DNA of 64,000 nt from Sacculina carcini. Its lineage: Eukaryota > Arthropoda > Thecostraca > Sacculinidae. Shown here one piece after another: positions 1-13,013 of this stretch. The position numbers and the translations under genes are program-made. Position 1 is the first letter of the stretch, and each line of letters begins with the position of its first letter. Under the pieces are notes generated by a model. It saw only the letters and a list, made by a program, of their open reading frames with translations. It did no database searches and was not told where the DNA came from. The DNA lies in assembly GCA_916048095.2 (NCBI GenBank), contig OU696594.1:5363281-5427280 (forward strand), in the 5' to 3' direction.

Positions 1-175
1 TGTGTTTGTGTGTATTGTGTATGTATGTATGTGTGTGTATTTGTGTGTGTGTGTATGTGTGTATATTTGTGTGTGTATATGTGTGTATGTACGTGTGTGT
101 ATTTGTGTGTATATATGTGTATATGCGTGTGTGTATGTATGTATGTATGTGTGTGTGTGCAAGTTCATTTGCATA
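1..175. repeat. (TG)n microsatellite
   Basis: Interrupted TG repeat with TATG and TTTG variants. It is open in several frames as VCVCV-type peptides, which I do not regard as genes. The following 176-385 is AT-rich and holds nothing recognisable. Confidence 0.9.
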
Positions 176-384
176 TTGTTTGTGCTAAATAACAATATGC
201 AAACTATATTTGGGTTTTCGACAATTACCTCTAAATACTACTTAGTGATATATATTTAGTATTATTATATTCTATATTATTTTATAATAATTGTATCTGA
301 TTTTTTTAGATTAAGTTCATGGTCGCCGTAGGATTCGTATTGGTAGGATCAATTTGTTGTTCTGTAGATCCAATCTTTCCAATC

Positions 385-716
385 ATTCCAATTGGTTTTC
401 CTATCTTTTTTCCTCTATGCTTCTTCAATTATTGAGAGCCAATTTTTCACGTTTTCCACACACACACACACACACACACATAACATTACATTTACATTAG
501 GTAGATATTTATATAGCGTCCTACACCTAGAGGGTCTCTATTGCGCTGAAACACACACACACATACACACACACACAACTATAGCCAATACTTCCTTTTC
601 TATACAAACACACATCAGCGTCTGAGAAATGCAATAATAAATTAAGTTGTTCCACTGAAATTAAATGTCCAGAAAGTCACTATAGAAATGAAAATAAACG
701 AAAATTATGATTGATA

Positions 717-759
<43 letters not shown>

Positions 760-848
760 TTGTCCTGTTCTGTCCGATCTTCAATTTCCCACTTGACAAT
801 CCCTTCATTAGCCCACCAGTGGGGAATTTCCCATACAGGTTACGGTGA
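385..848 (-). mobile_element. hAT-like MITE with internal CA repeat, interrupted copy
   Basis: Reverse-oriented copy of the dispersed family best seen at 44968-45240. It carries the family blocks for the TGTCCTGTTCTGTCCGA segment, the ACTTGACAA segment and the CCACCAGTGGGGAATT end. Its internal microsatellite is expanded to (CA)n near 720-757. A LINE 3' tail at 481-549 sits inside the copy, flanked by CA on both sides. Both ends are decayed, so the boundaries are approximate. Confidence 0.65.
481..549 (-). mobile_element. Orphan L2-like LINE 3' tail in a CA tract
   Basis: On the - strand this reads a GCGC-type stem, then GAGACCCTCTAGGTGTAGG, then GCTATATAAAT and an AATGTAAATGTAATG tail. It closely matches the 3' end of the intact LINE at 48190-48252. 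The GCGCTATATAAAT core is characteristic of L2-clade LINEs and SINEs that share their tails. CA repeats flank it on both sides. Confidence 0.75.
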
Positions 849-2410
<1,562 letters not shown>

Positions 2411-2898
2411 AAGCAATGGAGATAAATACTTTCTTTCTTCTTTAATCTATTATAATTCCTAACTTTTTTTCTTCCTGAAATATTGTGTATCTTGTGTGTT
2501 TGGTTTTAACTTGTCTTTCTATCTTCTTGAGAATTGTTTTCCATATTCCTAATGTTTTTCTTATGTTTTTTAAATAATACGTATCTCTTTCTTTGTTCCT
2601 ATGTTTCTTATCATATATATTTCTTATGTTATTTTATTTTCGAGATCTCTTTTTTAGATCTTGTTTCTTTTTGTTATATTCTTATTTTTAGCTTTTTTTG
2701 TTTTTTCTTATTGAAATCATGTGTATATTTATTCTTGTTCTTATTTTATTTTCTTATGGATTTTTTTCTTTTCTTCTTGATATCATTCATATTTTTATCC
2801 TTGATTTTTCTGTCTTATCTTCTTTCTTATATGTTTTTATTTATTTTAATCCTTGTTCTTATCTTTGTTATTTTTATTTTTTTTTATTGTTCTTGCAG
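2411..2898 (+). other. T-rich intronic sequence before the first visible exon
   Basis: Strongly T-rich on the + strand (CTT and TTTT runs), ending in TTGTTCTTGCAG directly before the exon at 2899. Apparent ORFs here encode only F, L, Y and S runs. It is best explained as a pyrimidine-rich intron of the gene that follows. Confidence 0.6.
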
Positions 2899-3113
2899 GG
2901 TTTGCAGCGTGATGTTTCTGCTCTGCTGGAGTTTCGAGAACATCTTCTCGACTCCTTGCCGCGCACCAATCCTTTGGAAGCGACACAACTTCCTCTATCG
3001 CCAGCCACGGTAATAAATCGCCCTGTAACCGCTGATAGGGACGATGGTGATGCTTTGGTGCGATGTTCTTCAACCTCATGGAAACATCGACGTAAACTTC
3101 TTCACGCCGCTGA
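2899..3113 (+). CDS. Exon a of the unrecognised gene
   Basis: Acceptor TTGTTCTTGCAG, donor GTGAGT, phase 0 in and phase 2 out. It encodes 71 complete codons beginning GLQRDVSALLEF, a helical Leu-rich start followed by a Pro/Arg-containing segment and a basic stretch WKHRRK. Confidence 0.7.
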
Positions 3114-4364
3114 GTGAGTGTCCAGTTTCTGTCAGGTTTGGTCCGGTTTTAGTCGGTTTTCTGCGATTTGGTTTGGATTTGTACGGTTTCATTCGTTTTT
3201 TGTGTGTGGTTTTGTACGGTTTTGTCTGGTTTGTATCCGCTTTTGTGCGGTTTGGTTCGGTTTTGCCCACATTTGGCCAGATATCTGGTACCATCATTTA
3301 CTGCTGGGTGGACAGGGGCTGTTGTATTTTAGAATTCACCCAAATATATTCTCCTCCGCCGGGATTCGAACCACGGACCTCCCGCTTGTTAGGCGGGTGT
3401 GCTAACCACTACACCACGGAGGCCAACAATTATGTCTTTCTATTCATCAACTACTACGTCATATATCGTATTATCACATGTCGCTTTTTGTTTAAACTTT
3501 TCCAAAGGATTATTTCCATAAATATGTTGGATTATAGAATTCGCCTAAAGAAATCCAGCAACAATATATAAGGGTATAGCCTTTCTTTGCTTTCTTTCTG
3601 TGTACTCTTATTTACTCTCTAAATGCACTTTTACAGTGATCCGGATTTCTCGAACGTTCTTGGGGACGGACTTTCCGGAGGTCATCATAATTTGCGTGAC
3701 TCCAGAGATCCGCTGACCAAGCGACAGATCTCTTCCGCTGTCGATGAGTGTGATTCTGTTGTCCGCGAAGATGTGGATCCTCAGCAGACATCCACTGCCG
3801 TCTCGTCCACCGTGGTGGGAGCTAGCGGAGGAGGTGGAGAATCGGGGCACAGCGGGGGAACTTCCACTAGTGGAGTCGGAACCAGTGTCGGAGCTCAGAC
3901 CAGCGGAGTCTCTACGTCTGGAGGTGGTGGAGCGTCTTCCAGCGATGAACTTCTACAGCTTCTGGAAGGCATCGAGCTAAGAGCTCGTCGGCTCCAGTTG
4001 GACAACCACACACGACGGCAGCTGTTGACGTTCCGGCGACCTGCCGGACGTCAAGCTTCTTCAGCTTCTACGGTTTCTCCTTCGGCGGAGTTGGGAGATG
4101 TAACTTTGCAGTGTCGCTTTTGTCAACGTCCGGCCGTCGCCGTGGCCGCTCCTTCTCCGGCTATCCGTCTATCCGACGACGGTGTGCAGGAAGAGCGATG
4201 TGGTCCGCAAGAGAGACAGAGTTTGAGAGCTCTCCGCTCTCAGCAACAACGCAGCTCTCCGTTCACGCAGAGGTCTGAATCAAAGGCGTTTTTGAAATCA
4301 CTCTGAAGAAGACTTTGAAGTCTTCTGAATTCTTAGCTAACCAACATCAAAGTTGATAGCTTTG

Positions 4365-4398
<34 letters not shown>

Positions 4399-7300
4399 AC
4401 GCATAAATAACACGGTCAACACAGAAGATATCGGCTTAGTTTATCAAGGAAATGTGTGCGTAGAAGACTATAAAACAAACTGAAGAAAACACGTTGTCGA
4501 AAAGATATATATAAAGTATAGTTTCTCTTTCAGGAGCGTAGATAAGTGGAATCACAAATTTGACAGCAAAATAGTTGAAGCTAGAAATTTAAGTTCCTTT
4601 AAAAATATGCTAGATTAATTATGGAAAATAGACGGGACAGCACGAGCTTAGCTCATATCCTGTAGAACAACTATGTGAGTACACTGACACACACACACAC
4701 ACACACACATACACAGATACATACATAATATATACAATACATAGAAATCGCATCAGAGGAAGTTTTTTAAAAGACGATAGTAAGAAAATATAATAGAATG
4801 AGATAAAAAAATACACGAAGACGGAATCGAATAATATACAAGAAGATACAAGATAGTAAGATAAAATATATATGGAGATAGAGTAGAATAGGATAAAAGA
4901 TACAAAAATACAACAAGATAGATTAAATATATTAGAAGATACAATAAGATGGAAGGAAAATACAAGAAAATGGAATTAGAAAAATAAAGATTAAATTATA
5001 TATGATTTTGAAGAGGATTGAAGATAAACAAATATGAATAAACTATGTTGAACAGCTAAATAGGACGGCTTTTTTTATTTATCTAATTAACCTCCTTTGG
5101 TTTTTCCACTCTCAATGTTTGTGTGTGTGTGTGCTAGTGTGTGTGTGTGTGTGTGTATTTTGTGTGCTAGTGTGTGTATGTTTGTGTTAGTGTGTGCTAG
5201 TGTGTGTGTGTTTGTGTTAGTGTGTGCTAGTGTGTGTGTGTTTGTGTTAGTGTGTGCTAGTGTGTGTGTGTGTGTGTATGTGTGCTAGTGTGTGTGTGTG
5301 TGTCTGTGTGTGTGTGTGTGTTGATGTGTTTCGATTTTAATCATAATAATAATAATAATATTAATAATAATAATTTTGATTTGTCCTGAAGGCTTTGTCC
5401 GGCGCGTTGGTCGACAATGGCCGATATTACGTCCGGATGTTCTGTGCCGGATTTGCGTGAATCCGTCCGACACAACGCCGAAAACAACAACGCCGTAATA
5501 GAAGAAGGAGCAATTCCGGCCGTAGCTACGGCCGGAATTGCGACGACGGATAACAGCTACGGACAATGTCCGCTTTCCGGCTTTGCCGCTCGATCCTACC
5601 ACATCCGACCCACACAACAACATCAACAACATCCGAGCGGTGGATGTGTTGGATGTGCAGTGTGCGATACATCCAGCACATCCGCACACTGTCGATGTGA
5701 TGATGTTATGATGTGCGTTTCAGATGTGCAGCGTCTTATAGACGAGCGCAGTGATCTCATTCAACGTCTACTAGACTCCGAACTGGTCAGTTTGTGTGTC
5801 TGTGTGTGTGTGTGTGTAAGTGTAAGTGTAAGTGTAAGTATGTGTCTGTTTGTGTGTTTGTGTCTGTGTGTGTGTTTATATGTGTGTTTGTATGTTTGTG
5901 TGTTTGTGTATTTGTGTGTGTGTGTATCTGTGTGTGTGTTTGTGTGTGTGAATGTGTGTTTGTGTGTCTATGTGTTTGTGTGTGTGTGTCTGTGTTTGTG
6001 TTTGTTTGTGTGTGTGTTTATATGTGTGTTTGTGTATTTGTGTATTTGTGTGTCTGTGTGTGTGTGTGTGTGTGTATTTGTGTGTATGTGTGTGTGTTTG
6101 TATATGTATATATGTGTGTGTATGTGTGTTTGTGTGTGTGTCTGAGTGTTTGTGTGTGTTTGTGTCTGTGTGTGTGTGTGTGTATGTGTGGGTGTGCGTA
6201 TATTTATGTGTGTACTTCTGTGTGTGTATGTGTGTGTGTGTGTGTGTGCTTTGTATGAGTATATGTGTTTGTTTTGTGTCTATGTCTGTGTGTGTGTGTG
6301 TGTGTGTGTTAATGTATAACCTGTGTGTATGGGAAATTCCCCACTGGTGGGTTAATGAAGGGGTTTTCAAGTGGGTAATTAAAGGTCGAACAGAACAGGA
6401 CAACTATATGTATGTGTGTGTGTGTTTTTATCAATCAGAATTTTCGTTTATTTTCATTTCTCTAGTGACTTTCTGGGCATTTAATTTCGCTGGAATAACT
6501 GAATTTATTTCTGGATTTCTCAGACGCTCTTGTGTGTGTGTGTGTGTGTGTGTGTGTGGAAAATGTGAAAAATTGTCTCTCACCATTAAGAAGAGCAAAA
6601 CAAGAGAAAAGGTTTTGATTGGAATTAATAATTGACAATTAAACCAACAATTGATCAATTGACAATTAATTGATCACTGTCAATTAATTGATAGACAGAC
6701 AGTAATTGAAGAATTTGAGAGGAAAAGAGAGATATTTATAGACGTTTTCTATAAATCTCTCTCTAGCGTAATGATTCGCTTTTAGTGATATTTTTGCGAC
6801 TTTCTTTTGTTCAACTATAGATGGCGCTGCGATCTCACAGTCAGGCTGCCAGTCTTCAGTGGCGCATTCGTCACATGTGCGCCGTTAATCGTCAATTGCG
6901 CCAGCATTGTATCAGCGCCGAATCTTGCGGCCTGATTACCAATCACAATCATCTCAATCATTATGGCTGTGATGGCGTCCAATCAGCACGTCGGCTCATG
7001 TAATTTCTGCAATTTGCAATTGTTTTTTTTGTTTTTTTTTAATTCTTGATATCAATATACATATTTCATAATTTATAATATGAAATTTCTTGGGTCTTTA
7101 ATTAGTTTTCCGCTCTATATATATATATTATACATTTGTTTATACATTGTGTAATTAATTTTATTAATGTAATTTATGTTAATAATGTAATTAATGTTCA
7201 GAATGTAATTAATGTTCATAATGTAATTTTTTTGTAAATGTAATCGACAAATTATTTAACATTATAAATTATGATTATGTGGTAAATTATTTCACATAAT

Positions 7301-9281
7301 TTATCAAGTGGATAATATGAGTCTCATTTGTTTGTTCTTAGTTTTAATGCCAAAAAATAACGCCATATACATTATACATTACACTAAATTACATTATACA
7401 AAATCCAAATATATTATGGACACTTTTTTCTTGTTTTATTGGAAAAATCACGTAAAAAATAATTTGATAAGTTATAATTATCCCAACTTTATAAATTGTA
7501 ACTTATGACTTCATTTATTCATTATATATTTTCTCAGAAATAATTGAATCTTCCATAGATTCTTTATAAATTTGCTAAAAAAGCATACTTCTAACAAGAT
7601 CTTGTGATCCTTTGATTTTGTGATCTTGTGATCCTTTGATATTGTGATTTTGTAATCTTCTGATCATTTGACATTGTGATCCTTTGAGCTTGTGATCCTT
7701 TGGCATTGTGATCCTTTGATATTGCGATGTTTGTGCTCTTCTGATCCTGTGATCTTGTGATCCTTTCCATTGCGAGTTTTGTGATCTTCTGGTCTTTTGA
7801 TCCTTTGACATTGCGATCTTCTGATCTTGTGATCTTCTGATGCTGTGATCTTGTGATCTTGTAATATTCTTATCGTGTGATATCTTATATAGATATCAAA
7901 GGACCACAATTGTGATCCTTTGGTATTGTGATTTTATGATCTTCTTATCTTGTGATCTTGTGATCTTATGATTCTGTGATCCAGTGGTCAATCTTCTCGT
8001 CCTCTGTCCGCCTCTGCTGCTACTGCATTCAACCAACAGCAGAGACGACGAGTACGTCAGCTTGCCGGTACGTCAACGGAGGTCATGCGTTGCCGTACGT
8101 CAACGGACGCTGCCGGACCCGGCGGATCCGCCGCCGGCAGGTCTGTATCGCGCATTCCACAGCCTCTCTCGCTGCTGCGTCGGCCAAACAATCCTCCAGC
8201 CAAATCGGCCGCATCCTACGCTGACGCGGGCATTCAGACGCCATGGAAAACTGACGCAACGCCTAGGAAGACATCTGATGTTTGTATCGGCACGGATGCG
8301 TCGCCGTTTCGGCCAGCGAAGGCTACGAAGGCAGCTGTGTCTGTGCGTTTGCCCAGTCGCGACCAGGTGGCGGCTGTATTGCGCATCACCGATCCGTTGC
8401 AATTGCAAAAACAGCTGCTCTTATTGCTAGTCGAATCGGAGGTGAGTGATTTTTCTTTTAGCTTAGCTAAGCTAAGCTTCAAATTGTTTGTTTGTTTGTT
8501 TTCTCGGTCAAAATTAGAAAAACAAGTAGAGAAAAAACAGTGAAATGTTCAAAAATTGCATCCAATTATAAGTGCAATTTATTTTCCATTTTTTCAAATA
8601 ATTGAAGCAAAGATGGATTATTAATTATAGATAAAGTTAGTAATTTGTCTATTCTATTATAATTAGTGCTGTAAATAAGTCTATCAAATCTTATTTTCAA
8701 TAAAAAATTCACACTTTCCTAAGATATCTAAATCAACACACACAAACAAAAGTTATTAGGTTACTAAAGGCTACTTTTTCATCGTTAGGTTAGGTTAGGT
8801 TATTTATTGTTGTTTTTATTGTTTATTTATTAGGTCGTCTGTTTGCAGGAGTTGATAAAAAAATAAAAAAAATGAACAGGAAGAAATAGCGAGATTTCGA
8901 AAAAGTAAATGTTTTAATCAGGATTTTGTTTATACTCTCTCACTTTTTCTTGTTCTAAATAAATGTTGGTTATACATAAAACAACATATTATAAATTAAA
9001 ATAATATATCATATTATTATTATGAAGGTTTGGGTTAGAAAAATTAATTACAATGTGTATGTGTGTGTGTGTGTTTTGTGTGTGTGTGTGTGTGTGTGTT
9101 CTGTGTGTGTGTCTGTCGGTATGTGTGTGTGTTCTGTGTGTATGTGTGTATGTGTGTGTGTGTGTATCTTGTGTCTGTCGGTATGTGTTTCTGTGTGTGT
9201 GTTCTGTGTGTTCTCTGTGTGTGTGTGTGTGTATGTTTGTGTGTATGTGTATCTGTGTGTGTGTGTGTGTGTATATGTATA

Positions 9282-9314
<33 letters not shown>

Positions 9315-12300
9315 ATATGTGTGTGTGCTTGTGTGTGTGTTCTGTGTGTGTTCTGTGTGTGTTCTGTGTGTGTGTGTGTGTGTGTTCTGTTTGTGTATGT
9401 GTATGTTTATGTTTGTGTGTGGTTTCTTGTAGACATTACGTAGTCAGTTGAACAGTTTTCAGGAAGCGAGTGATGTAGCCCCCCTTGATACTGTGACTGA
9501 CACCGTCTCTACAGGTCCACCCCCCTACATCTCTTCATCCTGCATCCGCCCATTATCTACGTCCCAACAGGTAATTAATTAATCATTCATTGTATTAATT
9601 GCAATCGCCGAATATGCACGTTCAATTTTATTTGCAATTTAGCATACATAGCTAAAAATTAGGAAGAAAATGTAAACATAGTTTATAGATTTTATTTTAC
9701 GCAAATTATTCAGCTGTTTTTTTTGTATAGGGATAAATATTTATACGCACACACACACACACACACACACACAATATGAAAACATTGATTGCTCAAATAT
9801 ATATTACATTAATTTATAACTTTAATTTGGACATTTGTACAGCGAAATTATCTGGACATTTAATTTCGCTGGAACAACTGAATTTATTATTGTATTTATC
9901 AGACGATCTTGTGTGTGTGTGTGTAAAATATGAAGAATCGCCTCTCATTATTAACAAGTTATAAATCTGAATAGGTAAAAAAGAATACGCCAAAATAATG
10001 TTCTAATTTGGCAGAAATTTGCTATTTTTCACACTAATTGTATCTTCGTTTCGTTGTTGCATTATTAAATCGATTGTGTATGCGTGCGTGCGTGTGTGTG
10101 TGTGTGTTTGTGTTGTGAGCTATGCATTCGAGATCGCCCTCAATTAGATAGTTATATTAAATATTTATGACCAGAATTCATTTCTTTCCGCCAGCCAACT
10201 CCACAATTTGATCAAGAAAAGCCACTTTTATATTTGTTGGCTTTATAAATTATTCCTTTGTTTACGCTTCTAGCACGAAAACCATTCTTTTGTGTGTTTG
10301 TGTGTTGGTTTGTCATGTGTTGTCAATTATGTTATATTGCCAAATAATCGGATATACAAGTTTAACGGACAAACTTTGGCTTCTGAGTGAATTATCATTA
10401 TTAATCGGGTCGATTCGGTGTTTAGCTGAAACTAGTTTTGTTCCTGGGATAATTTTATTATTATTCGTTGAATAATAAATGTATTTATGAAAGTGTATAC
10501 AATATAAAGTGTATTTATCAAGAATTTATGTTAATTCCGAATTCATTTTAGAATTTAATCATTAATAAATTCAGTTTTGGAATCTTCGCTATTCTTTTTA
10601 TTATTTCTAAATTATTTTTGTTAATTTCAATTTCAGTTAACACAAATTCTAATGTTTTGAAGTTATTTTTCCTATGTCAAAACCATGTGTGGAAATTTTT
10701 CCAACCCCAAATATAACAAACAAACTAACAAGATTTTTTTTCGGCTCTGTTTTGTGTTGTCGTTGGAAAATGATTTCTCTTCAGTGGAATAATTCAAGAA
10801 TTCATTGTATCCTAAATTTAGCTAATTTATCTGTGTGTGTGTGTGTGTGTGTCTATCCATATATTTTCTTACAAAAACGATATTGAATTTGAGTCTATTT
10901 TTTGCGCGTGTGTATTAATATTTTTGCTTACAATTTCTTCATTTTTGTTGATATCATTTGAGGAAAATTCACTTCGGTAATTTTAAACGAAATTAATACC
11001 TGTTCTGCGTATATATGCATGTGTGTGTATCCATGTCTATATTTATCATTACTGTCAAAATGTTGCACAAAAGTGTTCATGTTTTGTGTGCTATCATATG
11101 GTTTGTGTTTTTATGAATTGTGTCTGAAGATGTAGTCAGTCAACTCCGAAACGTTACATAATAGAGGAAAACTTTTCAAATGCTTGAGTCAAAGCGACCA
11201 AAAACTGGCGAAAGATTCGAGATAATCTACCAGAAGAAAAAAAGATTTCAAAATGCGAAAATCTACTAGCTGGTTTCACCAATATCATATCTATCCGTAT
11301 GTATCTGTGTGTATGTGTGTGTGTGTGTGTGTGTAGGAATTGGGTAAAGGCATTGAAAGCTCAAACATCAGAGATGACGAAGATTCAGAGTTAGCTGTTG
11401 TCTTGCGCTCTCACAGTCCACCATTGACCCAGGTCACGCTTGGTGACCCGGGGTCAACAACCAAAGGTCAACAAGCCCAGTCACGTGATCACACAGCGAT
11501 GACCTCAACGACTCGACCTCACACCGCGTCAGAGGTCATGCACAAGAAGGTAATAATAATATAAATATAATATATGCCTTAAGTGACAGCTGCTACACGG
11601 GAAGAAGTGGAAGCTTATGAACACACACAGGTGTGTCCCGTGCAGCTCGCTGTCACCGCAGAACCAACCCTCTCCACGCTATGACGCCACAAAAACGTAA
11701 GACGTATTAGAGAGGACCACCTCCCCAGAATGCATGACACAACACATGACTGATATCTGGTACCATCATTTACTGCTGGGTGGACAGGGACTGTTGGATT
11801 ATAGAATTCACCCTAAGAAATTCTCCTCCGCCGGCTAAGGAGATATATTCGGAGGTTAACAAAATGCGAAGGTTTTTATAGAAAAATGAGCAACTACACT
11901 TGAAATATTCATGGTGAAGATTTGTTTGGGGAGACTTGATTTTTTTTTGGGGGGGGGGGCTATAACACCCCTCCAAGCTTCCCGCTTTCTTGGTTATGCC
12001 AATTTTCAGATGTGAGATGTGATTGTCAGATGTAAGTAAGTCATGTAAGTAAAGTAAGTAACTCAATGAAATTGAATTTAGAATGAAGAACACAATAGTA
12101 GAACTGTTCTGTGTGTGTGTGTATGTGTTTGTATTTATGTGTGTGTGTGTGTGTGTGTGTGTTATGTGTGTACGTTTGTGTGTTTATGCTTGTGTGTTTG
12201 TGTATTTGTATGTGTATGCTCGTGTGTATGTATGTTTGTATGTATGTGTTTGTGTATGTTTGTATGTATGTGTATATGTATGTGTTTGTGTTTGTGTCTG

Positions 12301-12982
12301 TTTGTGTGCATGTGTATGCTTGTGTGCATGTGTCTGTGTATGTTTTTGTGTATGTGTTTGTGTATGTTTGTGTGTGTGTATGTTTGTGTATGTGTTTGTA
12401 TGTATATATATATATGTTTGTGTGTTTGTATGTGTGTTTGTATGTTTATGCTCGCGTGTATGTATGTTTGTTTGTGTATGTTTGTCTGTATGTTTGTGTG
12501 TGTGTGTGTGTATGTAGTTCTCGTGGCCCATGTTCCGAGCGTGTTAGCGTGTATACGACAACTTATATGTAAGTTAAGAGGCACAAATTTAAAGCAATAT
12601 ATAGAAACAAATATAGTTTATTTGGGAGTTTGTATGTGTGTGTGTGTGTGTGTATGTACGCATTATCTTGTTCTGTGGACGAAACATAGAAGCTACCGGT
12701 GTGTGTGTATGTGTGTGTGTGTGTGTGTGTGTGTTTGGTGGAGTCTTGGATTGGGTTTACACATTGATGTGCATGTTTATGTCCATGCATGTGTGTTCGT
12801 GTGTGTCTAAAATATCCCAGGCATCGATATTAGAGATTACTATTTTTTTGGTTGTCATTTTTGTAAATTTTTGTGCATTATTTACATCACCATGGTTGGT
12901 TTTAGCTTGGTGCGTTTTTTCAACTCTTCTCCATTTTCAACTTCCTTTTTCATCACGGAGTTTGGCAGTATCAAATTGAAGC

Positions 12983-13013
<31 letters not shown>

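Noticed and set aside
2-259. Open frames rich in V, C, T and H across TG/CA arrays (also at 5417-6635, 9022-9451, 12083-12810, 15926-17059, 31039-31557, 35570-36078)
   Set aside because: Dinucleotide repeats keep several frames open on both strands at once. No splice context or coding composition supports them. The only real coding part is 5392-5785.
3356-3424. Functional tRNA-Val gene
   Set aside because: Head is followed by a shared SINE body, and the T stem has two mismatches; copies elsewhere are equally degraded.
7575-7909. Basic K/D/H/R-rich ORFs on the - strand
   Set aside because: By-product of the GATC-rich intronic minisatellite.
8100-8408. 102-codon - strand ORF opposite exon e
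   Set aside because: Antisense shadow of a GC-rich exon; the + frame has matching splice phases.
11100-11170. TCTGAAGATGTAGTCAGTC and CCGAAACGTT as a Penelope-like or tyrosine-recombinase element end
   Set aside because: Only a resemblance; no second end, coding remnant or other copy was found.
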